From Ferrimicrobium sp. (lineage in GTDB: Bacteria; Actinomycetota; Acidimicrobiia; Acidimicrobiales; Acidimicrobiaceae): DNA of 64,000 nt. Made by a program: the position numbers and the translations under genes. The first letter of the stretch is position 1; the number at the start of each line of letters is the position of its first letter. Location of the stretch: the NCBI RefSeq assembly GCF_027319265.1, contig NZ_DAHVNP010000070.1, forward strand, positions 1 to 64,000. The letters are read 5' to 3'. The notes beneath the pieces are model-generated. The model was not told the origin of the DNA. It saw only the letters and a list, made by a program, of their open reading frames with translations, and ran no database searches. Of the stretch, positions 17,857 through 26,682 are shown piece by piece.

Positions 17857-17891
17857 GGGAGGCGGCCAACAATATTCTGTGGCCACCTCCC
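17857..17891. terminator. Bidirectional hairpin terminator between convergent genes
   Basis: GGGAGG-C-GGCCA pairs with TGGCC-A-CCTCCC around an AT-rich loop. It lies between the stop codons of the PLP enzyme (plus) and the G1 peptidase (minus), a position that would serve both transcripts. Short T-rich sequence follows on the plus strand. Confidence 0.6.
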
Positions 17892-17910
17892 TTGTTGGCA
17901 AGGAGGAAAC

Positions 17911-19077
17911 TTAGCTCTGCTGGTCGTCGTAGTAGACCTTGAAACCGCTATAGGAGCTATGGAATTGTCCCGGATACGTGGCCACATTCCCTGACTGGAC
18001 CATCGCGGTAGGTACCATCACTTGACTAGCCTGAGCTGAACTCGATACCTTCACGTCGAAGAACTTGATCGGACTCGAGAAGGGCGTCGGGGCCGTCTGA
18101 CCTGCAGCGGTCGTTGGCGCTTCCACAATGAAGTCAGCGCTGTCACCGAAACCATAATAATTTCCGGTCCCACTCACCGACTGTCCAGTGGTCAGGTCAG
18201 CGACCGTCACCTTCCACTCGGTGCCCGTCACCTGCGCAACTGTGACTTGCATGTCATTGCCTGGCGCAACATTCATATTGGGAACCGTCTGCGAGGGTGA
18301 CGGTAAGTTCTCAACCCACGGAACGATCTTCACGGAACCCGTCGTCAGGTCGGGGATCTCATAGACGCCTGCTTGGATGAGGGTCTGATTCCCGGAGGTG
18401 CCACCGATGCCGACCCACTCTGCCAATGAGCAAGAGAGGCTCATACCACCGGAGACATCACTCTGGCACGAGGCCGGCAACGAGGAGGAGATGGTCGGAA
18501 CCACAAACTGAGCACTCGCCCTGGTAAACGGTACCCCGTTTGGCGAGTAGTCAACGTATCCCGACCAGTTGCCCGAAGGAACATCAACGACAACCGGTAC
18601 GGTGACTTGACTCGACTGCCCTGCCGCGTCGGTGACGGTGATCGTTGCATGGCCATTGCCTGGCGCCGTCGGAACGCCATAGAGCAAACCACTCGGCGTT
18701 ATCTGCAGCCAGCCGAGATTGCTGTTAATCGACCACTGTAGCCCACCATTACCGCCAGTTGCGGACAATTGCTGTTGGACTTGGGTCCCCTCGATCGCAC
18801 CGATGCCCGATGGGGCCTGAATCTTGAGGGATGAGGCATTCCCTGTTGAGGAGGAAGCCGGCGTCGCCGCTACCTTGTGATTGTACTGTTGAATGAGGGT
18901 CGCGAGCGAGTTCGAGGAGTTCTTCGACTCAAGGCTCCTCCGCGAGGTCGCAAAAGTACTAGGGTTATTGACCTTGGAATGGGTCACCGGTGCGGTCTGG
19001 GCACCCCAAAAACCGACCGCCAACGCTGCGGTGGCTCCGACAATAGCGAGTTTCCCAGCTGATGAACGTCGTACCAT
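17911..19077 (-). CDS. Secreted G1-family (glutamic) endopeptidase
   Basis: A 388-residue exported protease of the G1 (eqolisin, scytalidoglutamic peptidase) family, active at acid pH. Residues 1-30 are a signal peptide (VRRSSAGK then a hydrophobic run). Residues about 85-166 look like an Ig-like/He_PIG module (GIGAIEGTQVQQQLSATGG...GLLYGVPTAPG...ITVTDAAGQ). The catalytic domain follows: NWSGY at 170-174, AEWVGIGG at 219-226, the catalytic Gln in TLIQAG (Q235) and the catalytic Glu in FIVEAP (E319). Start ATG 19077 has GGAGG ten bases upstream. A protease of this class suits an acidic habitat and would generate peptides for the importers in this window. Confidence 0.9.
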   Translation of the reverse strand: MVRRSSAGKLAIVGATAALAVGFWGAQTAPVTHSKVNNPSTFATSRRSLESKNSSNSLATLIQQYNHKVAATPASSSTGNASSLKIQAPSGIGAIEGTQVQQQLSATGGNGGLQWSINSNLGWLQITPSGLLYGVPTAPGNGHATITVTDAAGQSSQVTVPVVVDVPSGNWSGYVDYSPNGVPFTRASAQFVVPTISSSLPASCQSDVSGGMSLSCSLAEWVGIGGTSGNQTLIQAGVYEIPDLTTGSVKIVPWVENLPSPSQTVPNMNVAPGNDMQVTVAQVTGTEWKVTVADLTTGQSVSGTGNYYGFGDSADFIVEAPTTAAGQTAPTPFSSPIKFFDVKVSSSAQASQVMVPTAMVQSGNVATYPGQFHSSYSGFKVYYDDQQS

Positions 19078-19082
19078 GATCT

Positions 19083-19307
19083 TTACGCCTCCATTTCCTC
19101 TGTCTGATTTTCACGCAACTGGTCACCAAACAACCAAGCATTCAGGGCAACGGTGTCTCTGCGCATCGTCGGCATCCAACGACCGGCTCGTTCGTTGCCC
19201 CTTCCGAACTCGCCCCGAACGACCACAGCAAGACCATCGGCGAACCCGCCATCCGCGTCATTGCCTTGAACCTTGTCACTACCAGTTGTGAGAATCTCAA
19301 TCATCAC
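19083..19307 (-). CDS. Possible 74-aa leader ORF before the G1 peptidase
   Basis: Open frame starting at ATG with GGAG about nine bases upstream, ending five bases before the G1 peptidase ATG so that its end overlaps the peptidase ribosome binding site. It has acidic and basic residues with no membrane segment and no known family. Position is compatible with translational coupling, but composition gives little support. Confidence 0.25.
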   Translation of the reverse strand: MMIEILTTGSDKVQGNDADGGFADGLAVVVRGEFGRGNERAGRWMPTMRRDTVALNAWLFGDQLRENQTEEMEA

Positions 19308-19971
19308 TCGTTACTCCAACGCTTCATTCATCAAGGTAGGTGCGCGGGCTTAGTGGAGCACAAAGCGAAGCGTAAAGAAACCTGGATGAATGAGCAACCA
19401 AGCTGTATCGAGAAGACGCGCCACCAACGACACGTATCAAGGAGTGGTGGCCCCCTTCTCAGACCCACCCGAATACCGCACCCACAACTGGAGGAGATAC
19501 CACCGCAAGCTCGGCCCGGGCTTGGTCCCCTCGTTCAGCACCTCTTCGTCCTCGATACGGGACTCTACTGCTGCGGAGGTCAGCACGCTAGGGCGATACG
19601 TCTCGCGCCGGCGCGAGCGATGGCCCTCCTACCCTGGATCGGCTCATCTACCGCCCTCATCACCTCGCGGGAAGGACGCCTCGCTAGCAGTAGCCTCTCA
19701 CTCTCACCCAGCCCCATCTGATCCGAGCTGTTGGAACGTCATCAAAGAAGATAGGGAATCGAAGTACGGTCCTGCGCCGCCCTATCCCCATTGATCGCTC
19801 ACACGACCCATCGACGAGATCACCGCTCTTGGTGCTCATCAACACCCGCGCTCCACTACACCATCGGCGAAAACGTGGGCTCGCCGCATAGGACCTGTCG
19901 TGAGCGCAAGGTCGATTGACCCGTCCCAGCGAACCAGCGCCAAACACAGAGGACACGGTCGGTGCGTATGC
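19308..19971. other. Gene-poor stretch (about 660 bp)
   Basis: Several overlapping frames of 90-150 codons run on both strands, none with motifs or ribosome binding sites. I see no RNA gene or repeat. Confidence 0.4.
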
Positions 19972-21024
19972 TCATCGCGTCCGACTCCGCCGCATCCAAG
20001 GGTTGACGAGTGCCTCGGTGACGTAGGCATTGCCGTCGTCAGCAACCGTAGTCCCAGGGGCGACAATCTCATCGATGCGATCGAGTACCTCTGTGCTGAG
20101 TTCCACATCCACCGCACCCAACTGACTCTCCAACTGATCCATCGTCCTCGGCCCAATAATTGGGCTCGTCACCGCTGGGTGTTGCAGCACAAAGGCCAGA
20201 GCGAGGTGCACCAGTGTGATGCCGCTGTCCTCAGCAAGCTGGGCAAAGTCTTCGACCGCATCGAGTTTCGCTTGATTAGCAGGCAAAGAGAGGTCAAAAC
20301 GCGCCGGCATCATCTGTGCTCTCCTCGTCTGGGGAGCACCCTGATCTCGACGGATTCGGCCCGATAGCCAACCTCCAGCCAATGGACTCCACGAGAGGAC
20401 ACCGAGATGGTACTTCTCGGCGATCGGCAGTACTTCACGCTCGATGCCACGATCGAGTAGCGAATATGGCGGCTGCTCGGTCACGAAGCGGCCGAGGCCA
20501 CGTCGTTCGGAGATCCACTGATCCTCGACCATCCTTGCGGCGGGGAAGGTCGAGGAACCAAAGGCTCGAATCTTACCTTGGCGCTGAAGGTCGGTTAAGG
20601 CAGCAAGCGTCTCGTCGTCATCGGTGTCAGCATCTGGACGATGAACCTGGTAGAGATCGATCCAGTCGGTCTGTAACCTCCGAAGACTCTGTTCAACCTC
20701 TTGGATCATCCAACGGCGTGAGTTGCCTCGCTTGTTAGGGTCACCGCCGGGCGTTCCCATCGCCACGTCCATCGGTCCATGAAATTTCGTCGCCAGAATC
20801 ACCTCATCGCGGCGTCCTTTCAGGGCCTTGCCAACGATCACCTCAGACTCTCCCTGAGAGTAGACATCAGCAGTGTCAATGAAGTTCACACCCGCATCAA
20901 GGGCGCGGTGAATAATCTGGGTCGCGGCGTCGTGATCGGGTTCTCCCCAAGCTCCAAACATCATCGCGCCGAGGCAGAGTTCACTGACGTACATACCGGT
21001 ATGGCCAAGGTTACGATACTTCAT
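19972..21024 (-). CDS. Aldo/keto reductase
   Basis: A 350-residue NADPH-dependent oxidoreductase of the AKR superfamily. The TIM-barrel landmarks are present: LGAMMFGAWG, the catalytic D50 and Y55 in FIDTADVYSQG, K80 in LATKFHG, H128 in LYQVHRPD, EQPPYSLLDRGIEREVLP, LSWSPLAGGWLSG and the C-terminal cofactor phosphate-binding SPIIGPRTMDQLESQLGA. This subgroup (YajO/Tas-like) reduces aldehydes and ketones; no specific substrate can be named. It stands alone with gene-poor flanks. ATG 21024 has only a weak ribosome binding site. Confidence 0.9.
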   Translation of the reverse strand: MKYRNLGHTGMYVSELCLGAMMFGAWGEPDHDAATQIIHRALDAGVNFIDTADVYSQGESEVIVGKALKGRRDEVILATKFHGPMDVAMGTPGGDPNKRGNSRRWMIQEVEQSLRRLQTDWIDLYQVHRPDADTDDDETLAALTDLQRQGKIRAFGSSTFPAARMVEDQWISERRGLGRFVTEQPPYSLLDRGIEREVLPIAEKYHLGVLSWSPLAGGWLSGRIRRDQGAPQTRRAQMMPARFDLSLPANQAKLDAVEDFAQLAEDSGITLVHLALAFVLQHPAVTSPIIGPRTMDQLESQLGAVDVELSTEVLDRIDEIVAPGTTVADDGNAYVTEALVNPWMRRSRTR

Positions 21025-21373
21025 ACCTTCATGCTATCCCTGTTGGGAGATCTGCGTCCTGGCGCAATCTGGGTCCCAAACGTGGGATCCCCTAGTGTCT
21101 GGGCCCAATCACGCACGTGCGAGGCGTGAAACCCCTACTGATGGCGACATAGTGCCTGCGATGAGCGATCGTCGCCAATCGCTCCTGGGCCGAAAGGCAT
21201 AGTCATGATATCCGCAGACACGCCCGGACTCCTGCGAGGCAACGGCACTGCGATCGCAGGCCCCCTGCATGCCAAACATCCGGACGACGCATGCGAGATG
21301 CACAAGGGTTGCCATGCCAGTCGCTTGATCGGGAGCAGGGCAATGGCCATGTTGGCCTTTAGGATGTAACGAC
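21025..21373. other. Divergent intergenic region
   Basis: Between the reductase and the YihY gene. No gene or clear hairpin is seen; it must contain both promoters, but no strong -35/-10 pair stands out. Confidence 0.35.
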
Positions 21374-22366
21374 ATGCCCGACATCGCCCAGCTCATGCGC
21401 AAAATCGATGGCCTCCAACAACGGACGCGACCACTTGCCTTCGCCTTTGCCGTTCTTCGCAAATACGGGCAGGACTCCGCCTCCAACTGGGCACTTCTCA
21501 TCGCATACTACGGATTTGCCTCCCTTTTCCCACTCCTGCTGGTTGCTGTTACTTTGACTGGGATCATCTTCGCCCACGATCCTGCGCTCTCGCACCGGAT
21601 CTCGAACACCGTCTTTGCGCAGATACCCGTCATCGGACCCGAACTACGCTCCAAGGCAGGCGTCCACGCACTCGATGCCCACAGTCCGATCGCGCTTGTC
21701 GTCGGAGTCGTCGGAACCCTTTGGGGTTCCCAAGGCATCGCGTCCTCGGCACAGGAAGCGATGGCAACCGTCTGGAACGTTCCCATGACCGATCGGCCTG
21801 GATTTCTCCCACGCACAGGGCGGAACTTTGGCATCCTCGCCATCTTGGGCGTCAACGTCCTGGTCACCTCCTCGATCGCCACCTTTACTGCCACGCTCGC
21901 AGGACATGAGATCGGTAAAGTACTGTTGATCATCGGAACTGTCGCGATCAACCTCGGACTCTATGTCGTTGGCTTTCGCCTCTTGGCACCCAAGATGATC
22001 CCCACGAAGGACCTCTTGCCCGGGGCGTTGATCGCAGGCGTCGCCTGGAGTGCCCTCCAACAACTCGGTGGCTTCCTCGTCGGACATGAACTCGCACACG
22101 CTTCGGCAACGTATGGTGTCTTTGGGCTCGTCCTTGGCCTCATCACATGGCTTGGCCTCACCGCCACTCTCACACTCTACGCAGCCGAGGTGAATGTCGT
22201 TCACGTCAGAAAACTCTGGCCCCGCAGCCTCGTTCAACCGCCACTCACTGCAGCAGACAAGGCAGCACTCACCGCGCTCGTAGAGCAGCAACGTTACCGC
22301 CAAGAACAGGAGATCACGGTCGCCTTTGGCACCCCTTCGGACCCGAGTGCCAAAGACGCCAAATAG
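21374..22366 (+). CDS. YihY/BrkB-family inner membrane protein
   Basis: A 330-residue polytopic protein of the YihY (formerly BrkB/RNase BN) family. Seen: WALLIAYYGFASLFPLLLVAVTLTG with the family's conserved Y-x-x-x-xxFP block at the first helix, about six transmembrane helices, LYVVGFRLLAPKMIPTKDLLPGALIAGVAW, then YGVFGLVLGLITWLGLTATLTLYAAEVN, the typical last two helices. Function of the family is unsettled; it is not a ribonuclease. AGGA lies nine bases upstream of the ATG. The C-terminal 45 residues are cytoplasmic and charged. Confidence 0.9.
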   Translation: MPDIAQLMRKIDGLQQRTRPLAFAFAVLRKYGQDSASNWALLIAYYGFASLFPLLLVAVTLTGIIFAHDPALSHRISNTVFAQIPVIGPELRSKAGVHALDAHSPIALVVGVVGTLWGSQGIASSAQEAMATVWNVPMTDRPGFLPRTGRNFGILAILGVNVLVTSSIATFTATLAGHEIGKVLLIIGTVAINLGLYVVGFRLLAPKMIPTKDLLPGALIAGVAWSALQQLGGFLVGHELAHASATYGVFGLVLGLITWLGLTATLTLYAAEVNVVHVRKLWPRSLVQPPLTAADKAALTALVEQQRYRQEQEITVAFGTPSDPSAKDAK

Positions 22367-22626
22367 GCAGGGTTCTGTGGGTACTCTCGCTCAGTATGAA
22401 ACCCATTCTTGCTGAAAGTTGCCACCACACGGAGGGTGCGAGATCAACTGGTTATCGCGTATTTGCAGCACTTGACTGAACTAGCCCCAGTGCGATTGAC
22501 TGAACTTGTCTCACCCTCAACACCACTGGTCAATTGCACAGCACCGAAACCGGCATCGGATCCGTGCTACCCATGATCCAAGTCGTGCACCGATGTTGGT
22601 GGCGTATGATAGGGGCGGGGCAAGGC

Positions 22627-23442
22627 ATGTCGATTATTCGTACAGTTGATTAACGCCTAATCGTTGGCCCCGAGGAAGCGAAGGAACTCCTGTTTAGCGC
22701 TTTCAAGATCGCTGATCTCAGTCCTGAAGTAGCTTCTGGGGCAGTCATTGGCCATGCGAAGGCGAAGTTGACAAGGAACCGTTGGGCTGTGGACGATACT
22801 GCTATAGAGAGACCGCATCCCAATGGATCCTTGACTGAGCTTCGAATCGAGATGCCGGCGGGCACGAAGCACTTTGCCGTCGCCGACGAGATCGCACGCT
22901 ACTTGCCGGAGGAAGTGTTTGACGGTTGCGGGCTGAAGAATGCAGTTGAGTGGCTCAGCAAGGTAAGCAAACTCGCTGGTTGGCGTGAGTTTCGCTCCGT
23001 CGATCACTATCTTTCCTCCACAGAGACACTTCGGGCAATCGGCCAAGGCCCATGGCAGGGGAATCAGTCGATGGTAGTGCTCAGTGATGAGCGCTTGTTC
23101 TTCTTGACAAAAGGCTTCGTCGGTGCTACCAGTGAAGAGTTCTCCCTCACCGCGATCAACTCGGTCGTTGCGAAGCGGAGGCCCATCGGTGAGGAACTCA
23201 TTGTGACCGTGGCTGGTAGCACAACATCCATCAGCCGAATGATGCACGGACAGGGAGATGCAATTGCTCGGGGGTTTAGAAAGGTGAGGACAAACATGAA
23301 GTCCTCCCTCTCGGCTGAGGCTTCGATTGAGTCGGCCACCTCTAGGGCTGAAGAACTGGCTAAGTTCGCGTCCCTTCACTAGCAGGGAGTTCTAACAGAC
23401 GAGGAGTTCGCTGGCATGAAGTAGCAGGTTTTAGGGATTTAG
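22627..23442 (+). pseudogene. Bacterial PH (YokE-like) plus SHOCT gene interrupted by three in-frame stops
   Basis: One uninterrupted frame of 272 codons carries a protein with TAA at codon 9 (22651) and TAG at 23380 and 23422, ending at TAG 23440. From about 22654 the frame reads VGPEEAKELLFSAFKIADLSPEV and on into a YokE-like bacterial PH domain (VVLSDERLFFLTKGF, FSLTAINSVVAKR, ELIVTVAGSTTSISRM). The end reads ELAKFASLH-stop-QGVLTDEEFAGMK-stop-QVLGI, a clear SHOCT domain broken by both amber codons. Reading only from TTG 22768 to 23382 would give a 204-residue protein lacking its N-terminus and most of SHOCT. No frameshift is seen. It could be a recent pseudogene, a truncated functional gene, or a readthrough case. 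Confidence 0.7.
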
Positions 23443-24049
23443 CAGCATTGCAGATACTTGTGGTGGGGACCGCTCGACGGGTTAGTCAAAACTCCCTGAC
23501 ACAACACGGATGGACTGTATGGAATCGCTACCCATGGAAAAAGGGTGACGCCACCATTACGGACACTTCTCCATCAACCTGAGGGGACCGCCACAGAGGT
23601 GTGTCACATCGTAGGACCCAAGCACATGACAGCACGACGATTATTGACGGAGAGCTCATGGTATTCGGAGATGGGGCGGACGGCTCATGAGACTCGTGAT
23701 ATACATCTGAATCGACGGCTGGGCGTAATATCGGCTACTTGTTGCCCCACTATGCAGTCAATCGACGATAAGGAGATCGAGATGACCTGTTCACGGAAGC
23801 TCCGAGAAGCTTATAGTATCACATTATGTAACAGCTGAGCAGTACGCCTCTGTGTCCCACCGGAAACGCGCTTCAGAACCCAAGATGGTAATAGATTGCA
23901 TACCCGAGAGGTAAGGCCGAAACCTTTCAGCCCTGAACAAGGTAGAACCGAACCTCGTTCAACGGTTGGATGCGCTCGAGTGTCAGCGTCACGGCCGACT
24001 GAGTTGGTTGGGAAATCGTTCCACGGAAAGAAAACTTTTTGCGTTTCGC
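23443..24049. other. Gene-poor, AT-richer stretch (about 600 bp)
   Basis: No supported gene. A 97-codon plus frame at 23545-23838 uses a weak start and has no family features. Base composition is lower in GC than the surrounding operons, which fits decayed or foreign DNA. Confidence 0.4.
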
Positions 24050-24078
24050 TTGACAGACTTGTGGGCTGATTGTAACAT
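24050..24078 (+). promoter_or_regulatory. Sigma70-type promoter of the APC permease-P1 peptidase operon
   Basis: TTGACA at 24050-24055 and TAACAT at 24073-24078, with a 17-bp spacer, about 40 bp before the permease ATG at 24119. The -35 is a full consensus match and the -10 matches five of six positions. Confidence 0.65.
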
Positions 24079-24118
24079 TCGGATAGCTGTCTTACTACAT
24101 CCAAAAAGGGGGGATTGT

Positions 24119-25561
24119 ATGGTACAGAATGCTGATCCTGGGGGGCTAGGCGATAAAGCGGGTGCTACCACTGGGCACTACGAACAGAAACTTTCGCGCT
24201 CGCTCTCCACTTGGGGAAACATCATGATTACTTTGTCGGGAGTAACACCAGCGGTGTCAGTTTTCGCGATCGCTCCTGTTGCGCTCGTCGAGGCCGGTAG
24301 CGGTACGTTTCTATCGTTTATTTTTGCGGCAATCCTTGGTGTGGTGATGGCACTTTGTTGGGCGGAGTTGTCTTCGAGCTATCCGATTTCGGGCGGTGAC
24401 TACGCTTTGGTCTGGCACTCTTTCAAAGGGCGAGCCAAGCCACTGGCTGGTCCCATGAGTTTTATCACCTTTGCCCTGTATGTTGACTTCATCGCGTTCA
24501 TCCCTGCCACTATCGCACTCGGTGCTGGTGAGTACTTGGGTGTCGTCTTCAGCGTTGATGCCAAAATTCTCGGGGCCGCGATCATGATCCTCGCAGCACT
24601 GGTGGCGATGCTAAAGATTCGTTTCAATGCTATTCTCACGGGGATCTTCCTCGGAATCGAAATGCTTGCTCTACTGACCCTCACAGTTCTAGGGATCATC
24701 CATGCTCACCACTTTGGTGCACTCATACATCCCCAACTCGGCAACAGCCACAGTGTTCTCGTGCCGGTCGCATTCTCAGGAGTGCTCGCATTAACCGCGG
24801 TCGCCATATTTTCTTACAATGGCTACGCAAATGCTGTCAACTTCGCCGAAGAGACCAAGGGTTCACATCGAACGATTGCGAAGGCAATCCTCATTTCGCT
24901 GTTGATCACCGTTGTCGCAGAGCTCTTGCCTATCACGGCGGTCATCGTAGGTGCACCTTCGTTGAGCAAGCTGACTACGTCGGCGATCCCTCTCGAGTAC
25001 TTTATCAAGGCGACATCCTCAAACACCGTGTATGACATAGTCGCGATTGGCATTGCTCTTGCTGTCTTCAACGCGACACTTGCCATCATTTTGAGTTATG
25101 CGCGCATTTTGTTCAGTGCATCACGTGACAAGGCGTGGCCTGGGAAGTTGAGCGATTGGATGGCTTGGGTGCATCCTAAGACACAGTCGCCATGGCTTCC
25201 AACCGCAATAGTTGGCGTCGCAGGTGCAATTCTTTGCCTGACAGTTTCGCTCGGCACGCTCGCGAACCTGACTGGTGCGAGTCTCGTAGCAGACTATGCG
25301 ATCATCGCCATCGCTGCGATTGTCGCTAGGACCACCGGCGCCACGCGACACTCTCACTACCGCATGCCGCTCTGGCCCCTACCCCCGATCCTTGCCATCG
25401 CTGGTCTTGTCTATGTCTTTACTCAGCAGACCGGCTACCTGTTAGAGGTCACGCTGATCACCATAGCAATCGGTCTTCTCTACTGGCTCATTGTGATTCT
25501 TCCTCAAAAAGGAAAAGCCTGGGACCTTCGTGAAATTGCTCAGGAAGGAGATTCTCAATAA
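24119..25561 (+). CDS. APC-superfamily amino acid permease
   Basis: A 480-residue transporter with 12 predicted helices. Seen: the first unwound-helix motif GVTPAVSVFAIAPVALVEAGSG, WAELSSSYPISGGDYALVW at helix 3, and FSYNGYANAVNFAEETKG before the helix 6-7 loop, all typical of the APC (amino acid-polyamine-organocation) family, here closest to basic or aromatic amino acid carriers. It probably imports an amino acid, amide or small peptide. The ATG at 24119 has a GGGGGG site four bases upstream. Its stop overlaps the ATG of the P1 peptidase by one base (TAATG), so transport and hydrolysis are coupled. Confidence 0.9.
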   Translation: MVQNADPGGLGDKAGATTGHYEQKLSRSLSTWGNIMITLSGVTPAVSVFAIAPVALVEAGSGTFLSFIFAAILGVVMALCWAELSSSYPISGGDYALVWHSFKGRAKPLAGPMSFITFALYVDFIAFIPATIALGAGEYLGVVFSVDAKILGAAIMILAALVAMLKIRFNAILTGIFLGIEMLALLTLTVLGIIHAHHFGALIHPQLGNSHSVLVPVAFSGVLALTAVAIFSYNGYANAVNFAEETKGSHRTIAKAILISLLITVVAELLPITAVIVGAPSLSKLTTSAIPLEYFIKATSSNTVYDIVAIGIALAVFNATLAIILSYARILFSASRDKAWPGKLSDWMAWVHPKTQSPWLPTAIVGVAGAILCLTVSLGTLANLTGASLVADYAIIAIAAIVARTTGATRHSHYRMPLWPLPPILAIAGLVYVFTQQTGYLLEVTLITIAIGLLYWLIVILPQKGKAWDLREIAQEGDSQ

Positions 25562-26682
25562 TGGCCAATCTTGAACGTACGGCGGATGGACGTCCGAGGG
25601 CTCGGGCGCTTGGTTTCGAATTCGATGGAGTTCCTGGAGCAACCAATAGTCTGACCGATGTACCCGGAGTAGAAGTCGGCGTGAAGACCATCATCACCGG
25701 AGACTCAGTGCGTACTGGTGTAACAGCAATCCACCCACGGGGCAAAGGACAGGTGACTGATCCGATAGCAGCGGGATTCCACTCCCAGAACGGGAATGGT
25801 GAAATGACTGGCGTGTCATGGATATCGGAATCCGGCACCTTTGCTGGTCCAGTTGTCATCACCAATACCCATGCAGTTGGCGTTGGCCATGCCGGAGTGG
25901 TCGCTTGGACCGTAAAGCACCACCGTGATGCCGCAGAAGTTTGGTTGCTTCCGGTCGTCGGCGAGACCTGGGATGGATATCTCAATGACATCAATTCGCA
26001 TCCTGTGACCGAGGAGGATGTGATTGAGGCACTTGAAAGCGCTATATCTGGCCCTGTTGCAGAAGGCTCGGTAGGCGGTGGGACAGGAATGAACTGCTAT
26101 GAGTTCAAGGGTGGCAATGGGTCTGCAAGCCGAATTGTCGCTTACGGTGACACGACATATACGGTCGGGGTGCTGTTGCAGGCGAACTTTGGAAGTCGCG
26201 AAGAATTGACGCTTCGAGGAGTTCACTTTGGAAAATTGTTTGCAGACGACAATCCGATGCGCGATAGTGCCCCAGCTCCACCGGGGGCTGGATCGTGCAT
26301 CGCGATTGTCATCACTGATGCACCACTCTTGCCCGGGCAGTGTCAGGCGCTTGCTCGGCGCGTCACGCTCGGATTGGCAAGAACTGGCACGACTGGCTCA
26401 CACTTCTCTGGCGATTTGTTTCTCGCCTGTTCAACCGGGAATGCTCACGCATTCACCCCTGCTCAGGTTACCTTTGCCAATGGAGCATCCGGGGTGCTTG
26501 ATACGATGTCGTTCATTCCCTGGGGCAATCTCGACCCTTTCTATGAGGCAGTTGTGCAAGCAGTCGAAGAGGCGGTTGCCAATTGCTTGGTGGTCAACCA
26601 AGACATGGTAGGTTATCTCGGGCACAGGAGTCCAGCTTTTCCAAAAGAGCGCGCGAGCGAAGAGTTGAAGCGGCGACACTGA
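25561..26682 (+). CDS. P1-family aminopeptidase (DmpA / L-aminopeptidase-D-esterase type)
   Basis: A 373-residue self-processing N-terminal-nucleophile hydrolase of the DmpA/BapA family, which removes L-, D- or beta-amino acids from amides and short peptides. Visible: NSLTDVPGVEVG, TGVTAIHP, VVITNTHAVGVGHAGV, the SVGGGTGMNCYEFKGG segment, QANFGSREEL (Asn208 of the oxyanion site), and the autocleavage site G244-S245 followed by CIAIVITDAPL; Ser245 would become the new N-terminal nucleophile. Its size matches the family. GGAG lies just upstream, and one-base overlap with the permease gene implies joint expression. Confidence 0.92.
   Translation: MANLERTADGRPRARALGFEFDGVPGATNSLTDVPGVEVGVKTIITGDSVRTGVTAIHPRGKGQVTDPIAAGFHSQNGNGEMTGVSWISESGTFAGPVVITNTHAVGVGHAGVVAWTVKHHRDAAEVWLLPVVGETWDGYLNDINSHPVTEEDVIEALESAISGPVAEGSVGGGTGMNCYEFKGGNGSASRIVAYGDTTYTVGVLLQANFGSREELTLRGVHFGKLFADDNPMRDSAPAPPGAGSCIAIVITDAPLLPGQCQALARRVTLGLARTGTTGSHFSGDLFLACSTGNAHAFTPAQVTFANGASGVLDTMSFIPWGNLDPFYEAVVQAVEEAVANCLVVNQDMVGYLGHRSPAFPKERASEELKRRH

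Noticed and set aside
19266-19956. Frames of 90-150 codons between the G1 peptidase and the aldo/keto reductase
   Set aside because: They overlap in several phases and lack domains and start signals.
22657-23379. 240-codon minus frame opposite the PH/SHOCT gene
   Set aside because: The plus strand carries PH and SHOCT motifs; the minus frame has none and no ribosome binding site.
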